Positions 21,042 to 31,537 of a stretch of 31,537 nt of DNA are shown piece after piece. The stretch is from Oppiella nova (lineage: Eukaryota; Arthropoda; Arachnida; Sarcoptiformes; Oppiidae), in contig CAJPVJ010000222.1 of the NCBI GenBank assembly GCA_905397405.1, forward strand, positions 1 through 31,537, in the 5' to 3' direction. Position 1 is the first letter of the stretch. Every line of letters begins with the position of its first letter. A model generated the notes under the pieces. That model ran no database searches and was not told where the DNA came from. It was given only the letters and a program-made list of their open reading frames with translations. A program made the position numbers and the translations under genes.

Positions 21042-21316
21042 ACGCGTAAATGTGATAAAATGTCTGAATTTACAGATCAAATCATTTCATGCGTTTGTCT
21101 GGTGTGCTCAAGAGGACGGCCATAACGAGGGATGAGTGGCTCAAAAGGCATCCAAACATTGAGATCGTGTCGATTGGCAGACATGAACTGCAAAGGTCTA
21201 CAATCGGACAGTCGGTGTGCGACTGGGAGGCCGACGATTCCAGCGCTGAAGAGATGCTTGTTGTGGACGACAGCGTCAGAAGTATTTTAGGAATAGAGTC
21301 CTTAAGATTGTGTTAA
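15424..21316 (+). CDS. BCOR/BCORL1-family transcriptional corepressor
   Basis: Coding exons: 15424-17421 (exon from acceptor 15339), 18747-18809, 18864-19050, 19104-19342, 19404-19544, 19918-20022, 20094-20342, 20405-20468, 20523-20606, 20672-20798, 21076-21316. Phases match throughout, giving 1165 aa. BCOR proteins are nuclear corepressors that join the variant PRC1.1 Polycomb complex through the PUFD domain binding PCGF1. Evidence: NPLDLS, a CtBP-binding motif, near residue 22; the exon-end block NSDGYVGDKIKA ... GREERALQ, conserved at the same splice position in vertebrate BCOR; RAIKHFEELH (BCOR RAMMRFSEL); a SIDELCLKL helical block; three ankyrin repeats (GETLLHRAAR, YTPLHECSTRGN, RPLHDAIENNHIEVVRLLLS) with a partial fourth; an acidic linker; and a PUFD-like end (RLSGVLKRTA ... 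HPNIEIVSIGRHE). The long first exon is low-complexity with a Ser/Arg stretch. ATG 15424 is preferred over 15316 because the latter lies before a strong acceptor. The PUFD part looks short. Confidence 0.88.
17422..18746 (+). other. Large intron of the BCOR-like gene
   Basis: 1325 bp between phase-0 exons. It contains the CT/GA tracts at 17629-17715 and, near 18586-18634, two GGGGGTTCC copies and a palindrome. A short frame at 18003 (ATGTTGTCGAGCG...) before a GTGAGT could be an alternative exon, but its phase does not fit. Confidence 0.6.
17629..17715 (+). repeat. CT tract followed by GA tract, potential hairpin
   Basis: (CT)18 at 17629-17664 and an 18-base GA tract at 17698-17715 are complementary and separated by 33 bases. 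In the pre-mRNA they could pair into a long stem inside the intron. Confidence 0.85.
21011..21040 (+). repeat. (TC)15 microsatellite in the last BCOR-like intron
   Basis: Uninterrupted TC run ending 35 bases before the last exon's acceptor at 21075. Its place could add to the polypyrimidine signal. Confidence 0.9.
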
Positions 21317-21428
21317 AAGTTACTGTTTTGTGATCTCAAGTCTCATTTGTATCATATATTGTGCCAAAGATTGTGTTAAATTTGCATTTGTTTTCATAAC
21401 TCATTTGAATATTAATATATATTTTATG

Positions 21429-21434
21429 AATAAA
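21429..21434 (+). terminator. Poly(A) signal of the BCOR-like gene
   Basis: AATAAA 113 bases after the TAA at 21314-21316. Confidence 0.5.
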
Positions 21435-23785
21435 GCGATGATTGATAAGACATTTGTTTATTGATTGCAAGCGTTGGCCACAAGAAGTAAAACAAAATTG
21501 TCTTTTCAAGAGATTAGCGTTCAATTAGTGATAGTCTGCTCTCAAAACACATTCACTGCAGTCTATGATTGCAAACACATAACATGAGATGCATTACGTT
21601 ATTAGAGCGCCGGTGTGTTAGCTTTGGTCACTGTATCTGAGGGTCATTGGGAAGGCATCACAAATTCACGGCCTTTGGGAGCTCTCCATCTCTTTGAGAG
21701 CAAATACAGTCTATGATAAACACTACTGTTTATGCTATAGAGCCAACTGTGAGCCCCAGAGCTGTGCACAAACACCAGTGAATGCACAACAATGTGTACG
21801 AAATGCAAAACTCGGGGACTCTGAGGCACGTCATCCTCGGTCTTAATCAGTGGGGGAGTTGTGTCACTATCTGTAAGCCATACATACAGTACAAGGATCT
21901 CAAGTTAGACTCTAAACTCATGTAATACTTCACAATTAAATCCATTTCTAACTAACAATTTATATGTGCATTTTAAACATTACTCCATTCACTAAACATT
22001 CATTTCTCATCGTGCAACTTATGCTCACAACTCTACCTCACCCTCACTGTACTCAACAAACTATGTATTAATTAATAACTCATTTGAAAACAAAATGACA
22101 ATCAATTCACTGTACATTAGATACAGTATCAGAATATTGTACACTAAGATATACTGTTTAGAATAAACGCTAAAACATAGGAAAACATATTTCGCGAAAT
22201 ATTTGCAACCCTGATAACAAATGAACACAACTGTATGGTATGGTATGGTTTGGTGCGAGTTCTTTGTTAGCTGTCTGTCCCCTCTTTGCAGTCCCCCTGA
22301 CTGTGAGCTGAGTTGAGTTAAGCTTCTCTTTGTTGGCCTAACTCTACTCGACTCGACTGTACAGTAGTTGAGAGGAATTTAGACGAGAATATGAGCTCTG
22401 GTTAGAGTGAGGCATACATACAGACATACATCCATACATACATCTATCCATAGATCCACTCTCACTGCTATACCACAGCATGTATTGAAGAAACACTATA
22501 TCGCCAGCAAATAATGTGTAAAACGAATAAATGGTTTAAAAATTTTGAGATTTATTTCAATCAAAGATATATTAAATAAATTAATGAGAAATTGAGAGAA
22601 AAGAAAACAATTGATTATTTTATTGTCAATAAATACACAAAATAATAGAAACACTCGAATGGCATTCAATTAATACAAAGAGTTAGTCGTTGTATAAAAG
22701 GCTGCACTCATTCACAATACAGTGTAATGTAATGGAAAAGAAATGTATAATAATTGACAACAAATGGTGTGAAATGTGTTTTAAAGCAGAGACCTCTCGA
22801 AAGAGTCGATTATTGGATACAATAATGCGTTCACAGGTTTGCGACTAGAGATGGGATGTAGTGGTCGGTCGAGCCCTCACTTACAGTATATTATCGACTG
22901 AGAGAATGGTTCAAAACAATGCCATATATGATGTCCTTAAGTAATCTCAGTTATCACATATACAATGAGCACTTGTTTTATACTATAATTAGGGTTTCAT
23001 TACTATTAGTCTATTACTATAAGTTGTGGTCAAACCACTGAACATAAGTCATTGATCGACAGTTTCATAAAAATACAAATTTTGCTCAACAGAAGAATTA
23101 AGTGATAGTTTGGCTATAAATCGCTATTACAAAGTCATCACATCATAGATTTGGTTCATAGTTGGGTGTAGTGTTGACTCTAATGCTGGCACTGATGGTT
23201 ATTGCATACCAGTGCTACATTGCAGTCATCGCCACTTTAAGCAATCAAGAATTGTTATCCAATTGAATATAAGGCACACTAATTAGCATTCAATTTAAAG
23301 TTTACCTAAATTACAGCCAATTAATGGCCAAACATTGTACAGAATATGTGTTTCTAAACACACATCACAAACATCTTTCAATCTAAAAGTGAAAATGTAT
23401 TCAACAACTGCTCAAAAGCTCAGTAGAAATCAATAGATTTGTACAAAAATATCGGATATTAATATGAGAATAAGAATTATTATATGATTGAGAGATACAA
23501 TGACAGTAATTATGAAGATATTTGTGATGGCGTTATCGACAAAATGTATTTTACATACAATAGAGAAGTATCCAAACACGAGAATTCAATCAAAGGTGGT
23601 GCCGGTGCCTGGCTTACGACACCATAGCATATACCGCACAACCATTGCCTTCCATTGCATTCATTGTGTGCTTTGGATACGAGTTTAGAGCAATAAAAGG
23701 GCAATAAATAGTCATATAATGAGTTGTATTCAGACTCTACAGCATATTCTCATACAATTACCCCAAAAGGAAAGGTCTCTGCAAT
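21435..23785. other. Intergenic DNA without a convincing gene
   Basis: Both strands have only short frames with no recognisable domain or splice pattern. Minor structures are three TATGG copies at 22234-22248 and CATA/CATC repeats at about 22413-22452. A moderately GC-richer stretch at 22250-22400 might be regulatory. Confidence 0.5.
22413..22452 (+). repeat. Imperfect (CATA)n microsatellite
   Basis: Runs of CATACATA broken by CAGA and CATC units. No gene nearby. Confidence 0.75.
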
Positions 23786-24885
23786 CAATTGACGGCAAAA
23801 CAAATATGGTTTCACTTTCGCTCTCAATTCAGAGTCCAGTTATTGGTATCGACACTGAACTGACTCTAAGTATAGTAATGTTTGGTACATTGGGTGCAGC
23901 CATACCTTATACTCTATTACAGGTGTCGAGTCAACACAGAGAATGCCATACTTTCCACATAATAACAAACGTTAGTGTTTTTAAGACAAAAGTAATTATT
24001 GAATAAAAAAGCAAAACATCTCGTATTGTACTCTAAGATTGTGTCGAGTGGTGTAGAGCTGCACATAAGAGATAGGGACAGCGAATGAGTTGTTTTGCTT
24101 TTCGGGTACATGTCATCCCTTTCCTGATAGTCATACAGTACAGGCATAAGGAATTCATTATCATATTAAAGGGATGACAGTATTCATGTCTAATCTAAAG
24201 AGTTTATGAAATTATAATTTAAAATATTGATTAATATAAATATGAGCCCAATATTGTCAGCCATCAAATCAATTCATTATCAATGAATGTGTAATCAAAT
24301 GGTGTTATGAATGGTGGGTCAGAGCCAACAAGTGACAATTGACGGCAAAACAAATATGGTTTCACTTTCGCTCTCAATTCAGAGTCCAGTTATTGGTATC
24401 GACACTGAACTGACTCTAAGTATAGTAATGTTTGGTACATTGGGTGCAGCCATACCTTATACACTATTACAGGTGTCGAGTCAACACAGAGAATGCCATA
24501 CTTTCCACATAATAACAAACGTTAGTGTTTTTAAGACAAAAGTAATTATTGAATAAAAAAGCAAAACATCTCGTATTGTACTCGAAGATTGTGTCGAGTG
24601 GTGTAGAGCTGCACATAAGAGATAGGGACAGCGAATGAGTTGTTTTGCTTTTCGGGTACATGTCATCCCTTTCTGATAGTCACATACAGTACAGGCATAA
24701 GGAATTCATTATCATATTAAAGGGATGACAGTATTAATGTCTAATCTAAGAGTTTACGAAATTATAATTTAAAATATTGATTAATATAAATATGAGCCCA
24801 ATATTGTCAGCCATCAAATCAATTCATTATCAATGAATGTGTAATCAAATGGTGTTATGAATGGTGGGTCAGAGCCAACAAGTGA
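23786..24885 (+). repeat. 550-bp direct tandem duplication
   Basis: Copy 1 (23786-24335) and copy 2 (24336-24885) abut exactly, from CAATTGACGGC to CCAACAAGTGA. I count about six differences, including compensating one- and two-base indels. Both copies keep a 71-codon open stretch (from TTGACGGCAAAACAAATATGG to GAATAA) whose only difference is a synonymous Thr codon (ACT/ACA). It contains a hydrophobic segment (LTLSIVMFGTLGAAIPYTLL). No family recognised, and the frame may be chance. Confidence 0.92.
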
Positions 24886-25236
24886 TCATTTGTCCGCAAA
24901 TTCGTTATTCACCATAAATGTGGACAATATTGTAGACAACAAATAATAACTTAATTCTAATGACTGACACTTTTAAATACTAATTGTTTAATAATAATTG
25001 AGTTAAAATCTAATCGATATTTAGAGGAATTATATAAAACATTAAAATAACAGTCATTTATGTTTTGCTTATTCATAGAATTGAAAATAAAATTTTAATT
25101 CAAATTGAGATTCAATTATGGAATGAATCGATACTTTCATAGCACTGGATGTGACCTCAACTCCACTCTACGGTAGTTATAAGAATTACAAACAAAACAT
25201 ATGACTGTTTCCCAAATAAATATTATAGGCTTTCCA
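24886..25236. other. Spacer and DDX3 3' UTR
   Basis: AT-rich, no gene seen. On the minus strand it follows the DDX3 stop, so it holds its 3' UTR. I found no canonical AATAAA in that direction; an ATTAAA (plus-strand TTTAAT near 25094) is the best candidate signal. Confidence 0.45.
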
Positions 25237-27930
<2,694 letters not shown>

Positions 27931-28061
27931 AGTATTGTTAACTCTTTTTATCACTCTATGTATACTTCACTCGAGTCTCGGATTCAAATGATACAAACGA
28001 TTTAGTAATCAAACAAAAGTTAAATCAATGAAAAGTCAATCAATTAATTATAATATCAATN

Positions 28062-28335
28062 GACTGACGGATGGGGTTGTTGTCAGTCCTGTACTCTTCG
28101 CGTGGTTGAGGACCGGGACCCGGGTTTGGGTTTTGGTAAGCGTTTGGACGACTGTTCCGCAGATGCGGAGGAATGTATTTGCCTGAAGCGCCCACTCCAC
28201 TGTTTAGGTCCAGACCAGCAAACTGTAACGCAAGCAGTCGAGTGAGTGGGGGTGTGTTGGGAGGGGTGGGTGTGGGCGGTGTGGGCATACCTGCTGTTCG
28301 AGACCTTGCTGTTGTCCATTGTGACTATAACTCAT
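28062..28335 (-). pseudogene. Truncated second copy of DDX3 exons 1-2
   Basis: ATG at 28335 opens MSYSHNGQQQGLEQQ, then the intron, then exon 2 from 28221 (FAGLDLNSGVGASGKYIPP...) to the N, where it stops in mid-exon. It differs from the full copy by Leu/Val and Ser/Ala in the LNSGxGxSG segment. Most likely an assembly artefact; if real it is a broken copy. Confidence 0.75.
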
Positions 28336-28475
28336 AGTATTGTTCACTCTTTTTATCACTCTATGTATACTTCACTCGAGTCTCGGATTCAAATGATACA
28401 AACGATTTAATAATCAAACGAAACTTAAATCAATGAAAAGTCAATCAATTAATTAATTAATTAATTATAATATCA

Positions 28476-28837
28476 ATTCAAATGAATTAAATAATGAGAG
28501 AGAAGTCAAGTGTCGTTGCGTTCAGTGTTTCACTCTTTGGTGTTGTGCTCAACAAAATGGTTGACTAACCGACTGGCAATGCATTCATACCATTCACATA
28601 CACCGTACCACGAATACACACATAGGGGTCGATGCGAGGCATTGTGTTCGTTGCATAGGGGCTAAGAAACCTGTATTAATGGTTACGATCAATAGAAATG
28701 AATGCATATTGAGTGCAATCATCGCACAAATGACGGCCAAACGAGTGATGAGCGAAACAAAGGGAGGAATGGGTGGATGTGTTGTGCGGCAGATGTCGCT
28801 CGCGAGCAGTGATAGTGAGGATTGGAGTCATCGTTCA
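28476..28837. promoter_or_regulatory. Divergent promoter region, DDX3 and RpL8
   Basis: About 360 bases between the DDX3 leader and the RpL8 start region, both genes pointing outward. No TATA box stands out for RpL8. Short open frames here lack support. Confidence 0.45.
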
Positions 28838-28857
28838 CTTCCTTTTCCTTTCGTCTC
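28838..28857 (+). promoter_or_regulatory. TOP/TCT-type initiator of RpL8
   Basis: A pyrimidine-rich stretch CTTCCTTTTCCTTTCGTCTC sits about 55-75 bases before the RpL8 ATG. Animal ribosomal protein genes start within such tracts (TCT initiator, giving 5'TOP mRNAs controlled by TOR signalling). The exact start base is not shown by sequence. Confidence 0.6.
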
Positions 28858-28912
28858 AACACTCGTGGACTCAGCGCTCAGTTAATTGTCGTTTCATTTG
28901 ATTGTCGACACA

Positions 28913-29904
28913 ATGGGACGAGTGATCAGATGCCAGCGTAAAGGTGCAGGGTCAGTGTTCAAGTGCCATAACAAGCACCGCAAGGGCGCCCCTAAGTTCA
29001 GGGCCATTGACTTCGCCGAAAGACATGGATATATCAAAGGAGTGATTCGGGTCTGTAGTGGTCTAACCATCCGTTGATTGCATTGTTTGAGTGATGATCT
29101 GTTTGTCTGATTATACATATGAGCGATATTTCAGAGGCTGTTTCTGACACCAATGCTTTCAAACCCTAATATAATGACTATACTAACCATGTTGTCCTAA
29201 CAGGAGATCATTCACGACCCGGGAAGGGGTGCCCCCCTCGCACAGGTGGTCTTCCGCGACCCCTATAAGTATAAGTTACGAAAGGAGCTGTTCCTGGCTG
29301 CGGAGGGCATGTACACTGGTCAGTTTGTGTACTGCGGCCGTAAAGCGACCCTTCAGATCGGCAATGTCTTGCCGGTCGGCACAATGCCTGAAGGAACCGT
29401 TGTCTGCAATCTGGAGGAGAAGGCCGGAGACCGCGGACGGATTGCTCGCACGTCCGGCAATTATGCGACCGTCATATCGCACAACACCGACACCCGAGTA
29501 AGTGATGATATATTGGTGTTTATGACCACAAGTGATATAATGTTTGCATTTGAATGTAGAAAACACGCGTCAAACTGCCGTCGGGCGCCAAGAAAGTGGT
29601 TCCGTCGACCAACAGAGGAATGGTTGGCATCATTGCTGGCGGCGGACGTATAGACAAACCCATTCTGAAGGCGGGTCGCGCTTATCATAAGTATAAGGCG
29701 AAGAGGAACTGCTGGCCTAAAGTGAGAGGAGTGGCGATGAATCCGGTGGAACACCCTCACGGAGGAGGTAATCACCAACACATCGGACACGCGTCTACTG
29801 TAAGACGAGATGCCAGCGCCGGAAGGAAAGTGGGTCTCATTGCCGCCCGCCGTACGGGACGTATCAGAGGAGGAAAGAAAGAAGTGAAGGACGACACCAA
29901 GTGA
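28913..29904 (+). CDS. RpL8: Ribosomal protein L8 (uL2), 60S subunit
   Basis: Exons 28913-29050, 29204-29497 and 29560-29904, both introns phase 0, 258 aa (family about 257). uL2 sits near the peptidyl transferase centre of the large subunit. Recognisable blocks in order: [115 protein letters not shown] and the basic end [16 protein letters not shown]. The conserved His in NHQHIG, a known hydroxylation site in animals, is present. Exon 1 uses a slightly weak donor (CGG/GTCTGT), but the joined sequence VIR-EIIHD matches the family exactly. Full length, no defects. Confidence 0.97.
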
Positions 29905-29946
29905 TGATACAATTATTTGTTTTGATAAATACTGTACTAATAGACA

Positions 29947-29952
29947 AATAAA
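29947..29952 (+). terminator. Poly(A) signal of RpL8
   Basis: AATAAA 42 bases after the TGA at 29902-29904. The cyclin C stop on the other strand is 137 bases further, so 3' UTRs may overlap. Confidence 0.6.
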
Positions 29953-30088
29953 CTTGAAATCAATATAAGAATTTGATTTATCACTGGAATGAAGCACTGG
30001 TACACATGATATGTGATCCACAGTTGGATCCATTGATGAGTTGAAATGACAAATGAATGCAAAGTAAGAGTGGAGTTGAATGGAGGGA

Positions 30089-31503
30089 TCAGTTGGTTGA
30101 TTGGGATAAACTAGAATTAGCTGTCGATGTATTCTGTGAACTCTGTGATTGAGTGGAGGGCTGGCCGTCGCTCTGAGACCCTCCCTGTGAAGGAGGCCTA
30201 GGATTGGGAGAAATGTTTAAATAAAGTGTATAATAGGACCTCAATGTTAGAATCAATTGTTATTTAAAATACAGTTTTGTTTAAATGGCACATAAGTCTT
30301 GATATATTGTTTCATTACAAATGTTAACACTTTGTTGCAAATGTGCCACAATTTAAGCTCATTTTGAACCCATTATCAACTAATAGTAGGAATAGAAATC
30401 GATAGCAATTACCTCGAGGTTTGGCACTTGGGTTTAGGCATTTTAGCCAATCTGTAAAGTGAGACAATAGTTATCGACCATATGATGCAACACTTAGAGC
30501 TATACATACAGCGCCGGAATCTCTTTTTTCTCGTCGAAATTTTTCCACAATTCATATAAATTAAGAATATGTCGCGTAATCTCAAGGATCTATTCATTGG
30601 TCATGAATATCATTAAAACAGAGTTTCAATCAATTCAATGAATACCTTATCTAAGTCTGTGTTGAGTTCAGCAAACCATTGCTTATAATCTCTTTGAGTG
30701 ATAACACACGCCATATGAAGACATGCTTTAAATAAGAAAAATGTTTTAAATTAGGACTCAAACGAGAGATGACATGACATCGGCTATTGATGTCTTACCC
30801 AAAGCTATCTGATGGGGTGCGTACAGGAGGCATATGTCTGCAATGAAATCAATATATTATTCCTTATTTGTCACAATTAGCTGTTTATGCCATAGTCTAC
30901 CTGTCCTGTAACTGTCATTGATTACATTCCTAGACAAACAAACAAAATATGAGTGTTGACTGATTGTCATAGAGCATGAGATACACTACCAGGCCGTCGG
31001 AAGAATAGTCTCCTTATTATTCCATTCGTGAACGTATTGCAGAAGTGGTCGATAGGGATGGTATAGAACTAAACAGCAATCCTATAAAAAGGATGACAGC
31101 AATGAGACGTCTGCTATAATCACTAGAATCACCGTAAAGACCATCATTTCCAAGAGATAGAACTCGCATTCGAGGACGTGATTGATTCGGTACGGAAACT
31201 CTTGTGGGAAGGCATACGAGAACTTGTTCTTAACTGAAACCAAGACAATCGATGAATCAATGGTCACATTCAATGGGCGCCCCTTCAGGGACTCACCGAC
31301 GGTCTGACACGTGGAGATGAGACGGTTGTTGGAAATGACGCCAAACTCCTCGACTTTAGAGGCCAGGAAGACACAGGTGGGCGCCATCAGCAACGGGTCG
31401 ATGCATTTGAGCGAATTTCGTACATAAAAGCGCTTGAAGTAGACGATAGCTGTGGCCACCACCTGCTGCTTCACCTTCAACTGCTCGCCCAACGCCTGGA
31501 TCA
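30089..31503 (-). CDS. CycC: Cyclin C, N-terminal exon(s) outside the window
   Basis: Nine exons in transcription order: 31503-31297, 31233-31142, 31081-30990, 30929-30901, 30837-30799, 30725-30646, 30589-30510, 30451-30413, 30197-30089. All phases agree; 767 coding bases. Cyclin C pairs with CDK8/CDK19 in the kinase module of Mediator and regulates RNA polymerase II transcription. Conserved blocks: VIQALGEQLKVKQQVVATA, VYFKRFY, LMAPTCVFLASKVEEFGV, FSYAFPQEFPYRINHVLECE, DCCLVLYHPYRPLLQY, ICLLYAPHQIAL, CLHMACVITQRDYKQWFAEL, LYELWKNFDEKKEIPAL and LAKMPKPK, then a Gln/Ser-rich tail. Acceptor CAG at 31504-31506 shows an upstream exon is needed for the first 45 or so residues (FWQSSHYxQW region in the family), which lies past 31537. 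Exons of 29 and 39 bases are unusually small; introns are 56-73 bp except the last (215 bp). Confidence 0.96.
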
Positions 31504-31537
31504 CTGATACAGACATCACAACCATTAGAAGAAGTCA

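Noticed and set aside
23719-24006. 95-codon frame with a hydrophobic stretch in the duplicated segment
   Set aside because: No family, promoter or splice evidence. Kept only as a note under the tandem duplication.
28679-28885. 68-codon frame upstream of RpL8
   Set aside because: Runs through the TOP-like initiator and leader; no similarity, and the true RpL8 ATG at 28913 is certain.
29461-30033. 190-codon minus frame opposite RpL8 exon 3
   Set aside because: Antisense shadow of RpL8; no match to any family and it overlaps the convergent 3' ends.

Overview
The window is animal nuclear DNA. Genes are split by many very short introns (about 54-85 bp), poly(A) signals are AATAAA, and five conserved animal genes are recognisable: a BCOR-family corepressor, DDX3/belle, RpL8, cyclin C and a perilipin. 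Intron size, AT-rich intergenic DNA, GA/CT microsatellites and an assembly duplication with about 2-3% divergence between copies would fit an arthropod such as an acariform (perhaps oribatid) mite. That placement is inference; nothing here proves the taxon.

Left part (1-12.4 kb) is AT-rich and dominated by genes I cannot assign. The most striking is a 23-exon gene at 466-6074. After a signal-peptide exon come 20 tiny exons (60-114 bp), every one bounded by phase-1 introns and most encoding one copy of a repeat related to KKDNISHEL..DGNIKRDKITFN.LEKPTFDKFI. A large exon follows for an acidic, Thr-rich mucin-like region, then a short last exon. Two further array units are dead exons with stops or frameshifts. 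Next are a three-exon orphan helical protein gene (6410-7663), an intronless FBXO7-like F-box gene (7837-8481), a perilipin gene on the minus strand (8745-9374), a small single-pass membrane protein gene with an in-frame TGA or a small intron (10259-10744), and an 87-residue minus-strand orphan (10910-11173). Convergent pairs here have poly(A) signals within a few bases of each other.

Middle part (12.4-21.4 kb) carries a BCOR-like corepressor gene: a probable 5' UTR exon ending at 13917, then 11 coding exons from 15424 to 21316. These supply a CtBP-binding NPLDLS motif, a conserved central block, ankyrin repeats, a linker and a PUFD-like C-terminus. Its introns contain long CT/GA microsatellites. 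From 21.4 to 25.2 kb there is no convincing gene; the main structure is a 550-bp tandem duplication (23786-24885).

Right part (25.2-31.5 kb) is gene-dense and conserved. DDX3/belle (minus, seven exons, 732 aa) is head-to-head with RpL8 (plus, three exons, 258 aa, pyrimidine-rich TOP-like start). RpL8 converges on cyclin C (minus, nine exons in the window, N-terminus beyond the right edge). The first DDX3 exon and most of the second occur twice, on either side of a single N at 28061, which looks like a false duplication from joining two haplotype contigs.

No tRNA, rRNA, CRISPR array or intact transposon was seen. All exon models come from reading splice sites and frames by eye.
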